9,063 bases of DNA from Deltaproteobacteria bacterium (GTDB lineage: Bacteria > Desulfobacterota > Binatia > UBA9968). A program made the position numbers and the translations under genes. Below the pieces are notes generated by a model. It was not told the origin of the DNA. It was given only the letters and a program-made list of their open reading frames with translations, and searched no databases. Shown here piece after piece: positions 1 to 5,824 of the stretch. Each line of letters starts with the position of its first letter. Position 1 is the stretch's first letter. The DNA is taken from positions 4,481 through 13,543 of the forward strand of contig JAERMN010000093.1 of assembly GCA_016844625.1 (NCBI GenBank), given 5' to 3'.

Positions 1-352
1 TATCTTGCAAGCGCTGCAAGTTCTCCAGCGAGCCCGCCGAGGGTTTGAGCGCGAGGTCAATCTTCTCGCGGGCTAGAATGGCGCGGTAGCGTTGAGCAAA
101 AAGATGATACGCGCCGCCGTCCGCGCCGGTGGTCATCACGAAAGTGTCGGGCGGTGCCGGTTTGATGAAGCGCGCAGCAAACCAAAACGCGGCGACGAGC
201 GCAAGTAAGGGCAGTACGACGATGAAAAATAGATCCTTGACCGCTTCTTGGTCGAATTGCGCGCGTCCGCCGACTTCCGCCTTGCGCACGATCGAACGGA
301 TGCGGCGGCTGGCGGGCCTCGAGGAGTTAGGAGAAGTTGGGGTTTCGGCCAT
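1..352 (-). CDS. TAXI-family TRAP transporter solute-binding protein, N-terminal part (cut by window edge)
   Basis: Reading on the minus strand from the ATG at 350-352 gives 117 residues, open to the window edge. Residues 1-40 are polar and Arg-rich, 41-62 form one strong hydrophobic segment (LFFIVVLPLLALVAAFWFAA), and from residue 72 the mature domain begins with VMTTGADGGAYHLFAQRYR. A TTG..GG.Y...A..Y signature followed by a ...PSAGSLENLQRL stretch is typical of TAXI proteins, the periplasmic binding components of some TRAP transporters. Known role: capture of organic acids, or other small organic solutes, for a DctM-type permease. Odd point: the hydrophobic segment is preceded by about 40 residues and has no obvious cleavage site, so the protein may stay membrane-anchored. 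The start lies 3 bases after the stop of the HAD gene, which implies co-transcription and probably translational coupling. The permease is not in the window; it may lie beyond position 1. Confidence 0.8.
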   Translation of the reverse strand, partial: MAETPTSPNSSRPASRRIRSIVRKAEVGGRAQFDQEAVKDLFFIVVLPLLALVAAFWFAARFIKPAPPDTFVMTTGADGGAYHLFAQRYRAILAREKIDLALKPSAGSLENLQRLQD

Positions 353-355
353 GGG

Positions 356-1069
356 TTATGTCCCCAGTTGCTGAGCGAGATCGCAAAAATCCTTGGCGAC
401 AAAATCGTATGGTTCGGTTGGTGCAATTTCAGATTTTTTTCCCGGTCCATGCTCCAGCGGACGATGGACGAACGCGGTGCGGAGGCCGTGTTTGCGCGCG
501 GCTTTTAGATCGTGCTCGTGGGTGGCGACCATCATGACTTGCTCGGGTTTGAGATCGAAGAGTTGGGGCGCCAATAAATAGACTTCGGGAGCGGGTTTGT
601 AGCGATGTACGTTCTCGGCCGACAAGATGCAATCCCAGGGCAGACCGGCATGCTTAGCCATGTTGGTTAATAGTGAAACATTGCCGTTGGATAACGTCGT
701 AATGACGAAGCGTGACTTCAGCCGTTGCAGCCCAGGTACGGAATCCGGCCAGGGTTTGAGCCGATGCCAGACGCGATTGAAGTGTTCCTTCTCGTCGTCA
801 CTGAGTGTTTGGATGTCGAATTTCTTCAGCGTCTCAGCCAGCATCATGCGATGCAGGTCGTCGAGCTTAGTCCAGCGTAATTCCCCGTTCTGTACTTTGT
901 CCATGTACGGCCGATAAATTGCTCGCCAGGCGTCGGCAAAGGCAGCCCAATCGATGTTGATGCTTTTTGTTTTGCCAAGTTCCTCGCCTTCGGCAATCAC
1001 ACTCGACCGCCAATCGACGACCGTGCCGAAGACGTCGAAGGCAAGCATTTTGATGGGGCAGGGCTCCAT
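356..1069 (-). CDS. HAD-superfamily hydrolase, haloacid dehalogenase type II-like
   Basis: 237 residues, the usual length for type II (L-2-)haloacid dehalogenase-like proteins. HAD motifs are in order: motif I FDVFGTVVDW with nucleophile Asp12 and Thr16; cap-region Arg49; motif II TTLSNGN with Ser127-Asn128; motif III Lys158 in YKPAPEVY; motif IV VATHEHDLKAA with Asp187. True L-2-haloacid dehalogenases have an S-x-N-x-x-D motif IV; here Ala, His and Asp occupy those three places, so the substrate may not be a haloacid. Soluble, presumably cytoplasmic. The frame is open upstream to 1246, but that extension overlaps the M24 gene and is not HAD-like. I chose the ATG at 1067-1069 because an AAGGTG sequence lies upstream and the gap to the M24 stop is only 20 bases; the ATG at 1046-1048 is also possible. 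Probable operon member between the M24 and TAXI genes. Family is certain, reaction is not. Confidence 0.85.
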   Translation of the reverse strand: MEPCPIKMLAFDVFGTVVDWRSSVIAEGEELGKTKSINIDWAAFADAWRAIYRPYMDKVQNGELRWTKLDDLHRMMLAETLKKFDIQTLSDDEKEHFNRVWHRLKPWPDSVPGLQRLKSRFVITTLSNGNVSLLTNMAKHAGLPWDCILSAENVHRYKPAPEVYLLAPQLFDLKPEQVMMVATHEHDLKAARKHGLRTAFVHRPLEHGPGKKSEIAPTEPYDFVAKDFCDLAQQLGT

Positions 1070-1089
1070 GATCGTCGCGGCACCTTGGT

Positions 1090-2238
1090 CTAACCGCACA
1101 CGGGAAACTTGAAGGGGTAATTGTGTAATACCTCGCCGCCGTTTGGTTTCACGACTACTGCGGCACCGAGCTGCAAACCCGCTTTGAAATCTTTGGTGAT
1201 CGGGTTGGGTTGGATGACGTGAACCATGTTTTCTTCGAGCGTCCACTTTTCCACAGGGTGAGCTGCTGACTTCGTGCCAAGTTCGGGAGATTTGCCGGCT
1301 TCGCCGTGAAAGACGCTGTCGTAACTGGTGAAGCCGTTGTCTTCGATGGCGGAAGTTGCGGCGATGATCTGTGCGCTGGTGGTGCCGGGTTTACAAATCT
1401 GGCGGACGCTCTCGTAGCATTGGTAGGCGGCATCGAACAGTTTGCGGTAAGTCGGTGAAGGCTCTTTGCCGATGGCAAATGGCCGATGGATTTGCGTCGA
1501 GTAGCCCCAATAGCTAACGGTTAGTTCCGTTATGACGACGCTGCCTTTTTCGAGCACGCGCGAAGTCTGGCGCTGCCACGGCACGAAGCGGTCAGGGTTA
1601 TCCATGTTCGTCGTCGCGATGAAGTGAATGCCGGGATCGCCACCGTTTTTCAGATAGGCGTTGTAGACGATCGAGAGAACATCTTGTTCCGTCAGCCCCG
1701 GACGTAAGTTGTGTTCCAGCGCCTCACAGGCGAGATCGGTGAGATAGCCGCTCTTGCGCAGATAGGCTAACTCGTCTTCGCTGCGCACGCGGCGAATGCA
1801 GCCAAACTGCGGGCCGAACTCGACGAACTCTGCTTCGGGAAATTGGCGCTGCAATTCAGTAACGTGGCCGTAGGACATGGCGCGCATGCTGACCAGACCG
1901 ACTTTGCTCTTGCTCAGCCCGCGCTTGCGAATCTCGTCCACCAGCGTCGGCATAGGCGTCGGCCCGTACCAGCGCACGTCGTCGATGATCGACTGCGCTT
2001 TGGCGCAGGGTTGGTGGTTATAAAAGTGAATGAAGACAGCGGCCTCGCCTTCTCGCGGCAAGAACAACCAGCAGGGCGATTGCGCCTGGTAGTTCGATAG
2101 ATAAGCCACTTCCGACGAACCGCGCGCGCCGGCGACGAGAATCGCTTCGACGTTGTCTTTTTTCATCGTTTCGCGAATGGCGCTGTCGCGCCGCGCGTAT
2201 TCGCTATCTGAGAAACGTGGAAAAAGCATGTCAGTCAT
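1090..2238 (-). CDS. M24-fold (creatinase / Xaa-Pro peptidase-like) hydrolase with degenerate metal site
   Basis: 382 residues with the two-domain layout of creatinase/prolidase proteins: an N-terminal domain (about 10-150, containing EVAYLSNYQAQSPCWLFLP) and a C-terminal pita-bread domain (about 155-382). Active M24 metallopeptidases bind two metals through Asp, Asp, His, Glu, Glu. Here the D-x10-D pair reads Glu238 and Gln249 (TELTVSYWGYSTQIHRPF), a His311 remains in FHGEAGKSPELG, the first Glu position reads Gln343 (VIQPNP), and the last reads about Gly358. By eye the metal site is therefore lost, as in creatinase, a metal-free member. The usual substrate-side His is not evident either (NMDNPDRFVPWQ). 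It may hydrolyse a C-N bond in a small molecule rather than a peptide; that is inference. The start is supported by AGGGA 6 bases upstream. Gaps are 33 bases to tspO and 20 bases to the HAD gene. Confidence 0.8.
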   Translation of the reverse strand: MTDMLFPRFSDSEYARRDSAIRETMKKDNVEAILVAGARGSSEVAYLSNYQAQSPCWLFLPREGEAAVFIHFYNHQPCAKAQSIIDDVRWYGPTPMPTLVDEIRKRGLSKSKVGLVSMRAMSYGHVTELQRQFPEAEFVEFGPQFGCIRRVRSEDELAYLRKSGYLTDLACEALEHNLRPGLTEQDVLSIVYNAYLKNGGDPGIHFIATTNMDNPDRFVPWQRQTSRVLEKGSVVITELTVSYWGYSTQIHRPFAIGKEPSPTYRKLFDAAYQCYESVRQICKPGTTSAQIIAATSAIEDNGFTSYDSVFHGEAGKSPELGTKSAAHPVEKWTLEENMVHVIQPNPITKDFKAGLQLGAAVVVKPNGGEVLHNYPFKFPVCG

Positions 2239-2244
2239 AATTGG

Positions 2245-2249
2245 TCCCT
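2245..2249 (-). promoter_or_regulatory. Ribosome binding site of the M24-like gene
   Basis: On the minus strand AGGGA lies 6 bases before the ATG at 2236-2238. It supports that start over the second Met three codons in. The 33-base gap holding it (2239-2271) shows no convincing promoter, so the gene is probably read through from tspO. Confidence 0.55.
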
Positions 2250-2271
2250 GTGGGCTTTGGGCTGCTTGACC

Positions 2272-2733
2272 TCAGTTGGAAATTATCTGATTGAGCCGCC
2301 AAATTGCAAAGTTCAATGCCGAGGCAAAGGCGACCCAGAGTGCATATGGAACGAACATCCACGCGGCAGCGCGGCTAACTTTGCGGGCACTCGCGATAAA
2401 GCAGCAGATCGTAACCAGCAACGCGATTATGTCGACAAACGCGATATCTGGGCGGTGCAGACCAAAGAATAGCCAGGACCACATTCCATTCAAAATAAGC
2501 TGCAGTGTCCAAAGAACGATTGGTTTAGCAACAGCAACGCTCTTCGAGCGCCAGACAGACCAACCGGCAACAGCGATACCCATATACAACACCGTCCACA
2601 CTGGAGCGAAAAGCCAATTTGGCGGTGTCCACTCAGGTTTCTGTAACGCGACGTACCAAGGGCCAGGGCCGAACTGAGTGCCGACAAGAGCGGCTGTGGC
2701 GGCCATCGCGAGGAAGACAAAAAGCGAGGTCAT
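2272..2733 (-). CDS. tspO: TspO/MBR family membrane protein (tryptophan-rich sensory protein)
   Basis: 153 residues, normal for bacterial TspO. Five hydrophobic segments are visible at about 3-22, 43-62, 72-92, 98-115 and 122-146. Family signatures are clear: KPEWTPPNWLFAPVWTVLY in the first loop and start of the second helix, the W-rich third helix LNGMWSWLFFGL, and the final helix VPYALWVAFASALNFAIWRLN. TspO proteins sit in the membrane, bind porphyrins such as protoporphyrin IX and are linked to tetrapyrrole handling, oxygen or stress signalling; their precise bacterial role is unsettled. The start lies 5 bases after the molybdoenzyme stop with no clear ribosome binding site, so translation is probably coupled. 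Its place between a molybdoenzyme and two hydrolases is unusual; a redox or tetrapyrrole link to the enzyme would be inference. Identification is firm. Confidence 0.92.
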   Translation of the reverse strand: MTSLFVFLAMAATAALVGTQFGPGPWYVALQKPEWTPPNWLFAPVWTVLYMGIAVAGWSVWRSKSVAVAKPIVLWTLQLILNGMWSWLFFGLHRPDIAFVDIIALLVTICCFIASARKVSRAAAWMFVPYALWVAFASALNFAIWRLNQIISN

Positions 2734-2738
2734 GACGC

Positions 2739-4949
2739 CTACGGTTTCTCAATCCAAACTTCGGCGTTGTAATCCGGCTCGCCGGAAACTGGGTCGGCGC
2801 CTGGTGAAATTAGCACATTGGCTTGGGGCCAGTAGGCTTGCAGTGTGCCGGATTTGACCGGAGCGATTTGAATTCGGCATTTCATTTTGCCGGTGTCTGA
2901 TCTCACGATCACTTCGCTGCCATCTTCCAGTTCAAGCTTCTTGGCGTCTTCCGGCGCCATGAAAATGATGTCGCGGCGATCCGTTTCCATTAGCCGGTCC
3001 GTGCTGTCGAAGGTCATGCTGTTGAACTGTTTGCCGCGCCTTGTGGTGAGATAGAATTTGCCTTCGGCAGCCCGACGGTCCGGCGGATCGAGCGCGGTAA
3101 AGCGCGCACGGTTGTCGGGCATGTTGGCAAAGCCGTCTTTAAACAGAAACGGGCCGCCCCATTGGAGTTGGTCGCCTTCTTTTTGCAATTTTTCGATGCC
3201 CTGATAGATCGGCATGACTCGGCCCATTTCATCGCGAATGCTTTGGGTATCGTCGAACGGAAACAACTTGTCGCCGTTGGGCATCGATCTGCGGCCGATC
3301 TGCACGGGGATTTCCCACTCGGGCCTAGTCTCACCGATTGGGTGGCCGACGATTTCCGGGGTGAAGCGAATTCTTCTCTCGGTACTCGTTGAAGTGCCGC
3401 CGCTGCGTTGCTCGTAGCGGGTTTGGCCCGGCAGCAAAACTACCGCTTCTTCGGCGTCGAGCAACATTGAAGTATTGAGCACGATGTCCTGGTGCACGCG
3501 CACGCGCACTTTGCCGAGGGCGGTCGCGACGAACTCCGGATCGGCCATGGTTTCGTAAAGATTGGCACCGATCGAATATAAAAACTTAATCTCGCCGCCG
3601 TGCGCGGCTTCGATCATCTGCGCTACTTTGAGGCCGGGATTGGACGGCACCGGGTGATACCAGAGATTGGAAAAACGCCGCGCGTTGTCGTCGTTGACGG
3701 CAAAACCGCCAGGAAATTTATCCGGCTCTGAGCCGCATTCGCCGCCGCCTTGGACGCCGCTGTGGCCGCGGATCGCCATGATGCCGCATTTTTCCCTGCC
3801 GAGCATGCCACGCGATAGCGCGAGGTTGGCGATCGCTTTCACATTGTCGACGCCAAACTCATGCTGCGTGAACCTCATGCTGTAAACTAGAACAGCCGTG
3901 CGCGCTTGGCTGTACAGATCGGCGAAGCGCTGCATCTGGCCGCGCGGTATGCCGGAGCGCGCTTCTAATATTTTCCAGCTTTGTTGTTCGAGTGCTGCTT
4001 TGAGCTCAGCGAAGCCTGCGGTGTGTTTGTCGATGTAAGCTTGATCGATTCGTTTCGATTCGATCAGCTCTTTCAGCACACCGTTGATAAAGGCGATATC
4101 GCCGCCGACGCGGACTTGAAAAAACTCGTCCATTAATTTGGTGCCGAACCACGCGCTGCTCGCCATCGACGGCAACCAGTGGCGTTCCAAGCCGTACTCG
4201 CGCATTGGATTGACGACGATGATACGCGTACCGGCATTTTTGGCGAAGTGCATGTACTTGGTCGCCACCGGCTGATTATTGGCGAGATCGGTGCCGAATA
4301 GGATCAACAAATCCGTGCCGATAAAATCCGACAGCGAACAGGTCGGCGCGCCGACGCCGAGCGTCGCTTTCAAGCCGGAGACGCTGGCGGCGTGGCATAG
4401 GCGCGAGCAGAGATCGACGTTGTTGGTGCCGAGCACGCGGGCGAGCTTCTGAATGACGTAATAGACTTCATTCGTGAGTCCACGCGAGGTGGCAATAAAC
4501 GCCATCTCATGGGGCGCAGTGTCGTGGATCGATTTGCCGACGACATTAAGCGCGTCGTCCCAGGGGATGCGTGTAAAGCCGCGTTCGCCGCTGCGGCGAA
4601 TCATCGGGTAGGGCAGGCGGCCGATCGAACAGAGCTGTTCCGGTCCTAATTGCCGTAAGCCCGCCACATCGCTCATGCGCGTTATGTCGAGGGCCGGCAT
4701 GGTATTGAGCTTGAGTAACTTGAGCCGGGTCATGCACAGATGCACACCGTCGAGCACGTTGTCGTGCAAGCCGTAGAGACCGAGCGAGCAGCCGTCGCAC
4801 ACGCCGTGGCTGAGCACGTTCCACGCGTAGGGAATCTCCTTGCGGTTTTCCCACAGGACGCTGAGCATCTCGCGATAATGCCGTGGCTTGGTCTGGCCGA
4901 TCAGACCAAATGGGACGACGCGCGAGAGCAAGGTGTCGTTGGCTTTCAT
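2739..4949 (-). CDS. Molybdopterin-dependent oxidoreductase, FdhF/YdeP-type
   Basis: 736 residues, close to E. coli YdeP in size. N-terminal Cys51-x2-Cys54 and Cys72 could hold an Fe-S cluster, though the third Cys of the standard four-Cys formate dehydrogenase motif is not visible. Next come the MGD-binding domains: FIATSRGLTNEVYYVIQKLA (151-170) and CSRLCHAASV (181-190), where Cys185 aligns with the Sec/Cys metal ligand of FdhF. Further on are FGTDLANNQ, IIVVNPMRE, the family-typical GHSGVQGGGECGSEP segment, LYSIGANLYETM, and LLPGQTRYEQRSGGTSTSTER. The C-terminal molybdopterin dinucleotide domain starts near residue 620 (FYLTTRRGKQFNSM). No signal peptide, hence cytoplasmic. Expected to carry out a two-electron redox reaction at Mo/W-bisMGD; YdeP-type substrates are mostly unknown, so calling it a formate dehydrogenase would overreach. 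It starts 15 bases after the NarM-like gene without a clear ribosome binding site, suggesting coupling. Confidence 0.88.
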   Translation of the reverse strand: MKANDTLLSRVVPFGLIGQTKPRHYREMLSVLWENRKEIPYAWNVLSHGVCDGCSLGLYGLHDNVLDGVHLCMTRLKLLKLNTMPALDITRMSDVAGLRQLGPEQLCSIGRLPYPMIRRSGERGFTRIPWDDALNVVGKSIHDTAPHEMAFIATSRGLTNEVYYVIQKLARVLGTNNVDLCSRLCHAASVSGLKATLGVGAPTCSLSDFIGTDLLILFGTDLANNQPVATKYMHFAKNAGTRIIVVNPMREYGLERHWLPSMASSAWFGTKLMDEFFQVRVGGDIAFINGVLKELIESKRIDQAYIDKHTAGFAELKAALEQQSWKILEARSGIPRGQMQRFADLYSQARTAVLVYSMRFTQHEFGVDNVKAIANLALSRGMLGREKCGIMAIRGHSGVQGGGECGSEPDKFPGGFAVNDDNARRFSNLWYHPVPSNPGLKVAQMIEAAHGGEIKFLYSIGANLYETMADPEFVATALGKVRVRVHQDIVLNTSMLLDAEEAVVLLPGQTRYEQRSGGTSTSTERRIRFTPEIVGHPIGETRPEWEIPVQIGRRSMPNGDKLFPFDDTQSIRDEMGRVMPIYQGIEKLQKEGDQLQWGGPFLFKDGFANMPDNRARFTALDPPDRRAAEGKFYLTTRRGKQFNSMTFDSTDRLMETDRRDIIFMAPEDAKKLELEDGSEVIVRSDTGKMKCRIQIAPVKSGTLQAYWPQANVLISPGADPVSGEPDYNAEVWIEKP

Positions 4950-4964
4950 TGAATTAGGCAGCGG

Positions 4965-5420
4965 TCAGCTTGCAAGTTTGCGCAACTGGCGCAAGACTTG
5001 CTCGAACGCCTCAGGTTGATTCTTCGAGACCGCTGTCTTGTATAGACCATAGCGGTGGTGCGATTTCCAGCGGCGCCATTCGTTCAGCGTGACGGGCTCG
5101 CGCAGCGACTTACTTCTCTGCACGACGGCGTCAGGCACGGCCGAGTCGCGCCACGGATCGTCGCTCAGGGCCGCGGCTTTTTGTGTGGGTTTGGCCAAAT
5201 ATTTCGTTGAGAGGAAATCGAGGTAGAGTACGAAAACTTGCTTCTCGTCATCACCGTCGCAGGGCAGGTGGCACAAAACCGCCCGCTCTGCCATGCTGAA
5301 TGCGAGCCATTCTTTGAGCGTGATCTTGATTCCTGTCACGTCGAGCTTGCGGCGCAGGTCGAGTGGCAGACGGCTCAAGGCCGGATAAAATTTGGCTTCG
5401 TAGTCGTAGCGATTAAACAT
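4965..5420 (-). CDS. Nitrate reductase-associated protein (NarM / Nitr_red_assoc-like)
   Basis: 151 residues, soluble, no signal peptide. The N-terminal half reads F..E..F...L..LP...R.KLD..GIK..L..W..F...ER..L..LPC, which is how I remember the conserved core of the nitrate-reductase-associated family whose best-known member is cyanobacterial NarM. The key stretch is RRKLDVTGIKITLKEW (23-38) followed by AERAVLCHLPC (44-54). The C-terminal part (about 109-148) has W115 and RYGLYK, also matching the family's end. NarM is needed for activity of the cyanobacterial molybdenum nitrate reductase, probably as an assembly factor. Here it is the first gene of the operon and sits directly before a YdeP-type molybdoenzyme, so I infer that it matures or partners that enzyme. 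The ATG at 5418-5420 is the only sensible start; ribosome binding signals are weak. Identification is from remembered family features, not a search. Confidence 0.72.
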   Translation of the reverse strand: MFNRYDYEAKFYPALSRLPLDLRRKLDVTGIKITLKEWLAFSMAERAVLCHLPCDGDDEKQVFVLYLDFLSTKYLAKPTQKAAALSDDPWRDSAVPDAVVQRSKSLREPVTLNEWRRWKSHHRYGLYKTAVSKNQPEAFEQVLRQLRKLAS

Positions 5421-5455
5421 TCTTGCTAATGAGTTGCCTTTCGCCCCTGTGAAAA

Positions 5456-5486
5456 GTTATTTTCCTCATAGTCGGGGGCAAGTCAA
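5456..5486 (-). promoter_or_regulatory. Possible sigma70-type promoter for the minus-strand operon
   Basis: On the minus strand TTGACT (5481-5486) is followed after 19 bases by AATAAC (5456-5461), about 35 bases before the start of the NarM-like gene. The -35 is good, but the -10 matches only 4 of 6 and the spacer is long. The position, just upstream of the first gene of the operon, is the main support. Confidence 0.3.
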
Positions 5487-5540
5487 CCGCGCCGGCGGAA
5501 TTGACAAGGCTGTGTTTATTCTAAAAGAGACGTGGTTTTT

Positions 5541-5648
5541 ATGATTATAGGGGCGGTGGCGCCAAAAAACTTTCCGTACGGCGGTCGTACGCTGCTCGGC
5601 GACGGTATCCCCAACCGCAACAAGGTGCCACGCTGGAAGAAGGCGTAG
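5541..5648 (+). CDS. Possible 35-residue orphan ORF or gene remnant
   Basis: ATG at 5541 to TAG at 5646-5648 encodes a basic peptide containing APKNFPYGGRTLLGDG and ending NRNKVPRWKKA. The frame is open upstream as far as the TGA at 5502-5504, but no other start is better. Codon choice is gene-like (AAC, AAG, CGC, GGC, CTG/CTC). The ribosome binding site is poor. A hairpin follows the stop with no gap. I do not recognise the sequence: the wording resembles the C-terminal tail of a larger enzyme, so it may be the last exon-like scrap of a decayed gene rather than a real small protein. Confidence 0.3.
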   Translation: MIIGAVAPKNFPYGGRTLLGDGIPNRNKVPRWKKA

Positions 5649-5667
5649 CCTGAGCCAGGCGCTCAGG
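5645..5667 (+). repeat. GTAG-led perfect hairpin (REP-like form)
   Basis: GTAG (5645-5648, including the orphan stop codon) is followed by a perfect 7-bp stem CCTGAGC / GCTCAGG at 5649-5655 and 5661-5667 with a 5-base loop. There is no T-run after it, so it is not a classic intrinsic terminator. A GTAG tetranucleotide directly before a palindrome is the known layout of REP elements acted on by RAYT enzymes; one such enzyme is encoded at 8192. The stem sequence differs from that of the palindrome at 8082, so the two are not copies of one repeat. Confidence 0.4.
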
Positions 5668-5824
5668 AGTTGCTAGAAATTCCTGTGCCGTTTGGGCGGG
5701 ACATCCGGCTTGAGAATCTTAACTGACGAGAAGGGTGATACATGGTTGCTCCTAATCAGTAAGATCGGTGCGACCGGCAATGAGTTTAACCAAGAGAGCA
5801 AGCTAAAGGAAGCTAACCGAATCC

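Larger units (their letters stand above)
5421..5824. other. 404-base intergenic region between divergent transcription units
   Basis: This gap separates the minus-strand operon (start 5420) from the plus-strand genes (start 5825). It contains the candidate operon promoter, a perfect -35 hexamer TTGACA on the plus strand at 5501-5506 without a well-placed -10, a TATGAT at 5540-5545, the orphan ORF 5541-5648, the twin CGTACG motif at 5575-5591 and the GTAG-led hairpin at 5645-5667. From 5668 to 5824 I see no convincing gene, RNA or promoter. A molybdenum-cofactor riboswitch was considered for the operon leader, but no matching architecture could be made out. Confidence 0.6.

Noticed and set aside
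627..917. 96-codon open frame on the plus strand
   Set aside because: Antisense to the HAD gene; Ser/Cys-rich composition typical of a shadow frame.
1070..1246. In-frame N-terminal extension of the HAD gene (59 residues upstream of 1069)
   Set aside because: It overlaps the M24 coding sequence, is Arg/Ser-rich and unlike the HAD family, whose members start just before the nucleophile Asp motif.
2291..2677. 128-codon open frame on the plus strand
   Set aside because: Antisense to tspO, whose Trp-rich motifs and helices are unmistakable.
2739..4949. Labelling the molybdoenzyme as nitrate reductase or as formate dehydrogenase
   Set aside because: Its motifs point to the YdeP/FdhF branch, whose substrates are largely unknown; the NarM-like neighbour alone does not make it a nitrate reductase.
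5421..5540. Molybdenum-cofactor riboswitch upstream of the molybdoenzyme operon
   Set aside because: Looked for because of the gene content, but the leader from the likely promoter is short and no multi-helix arrangement could be seen. A covariance-model search would decide.
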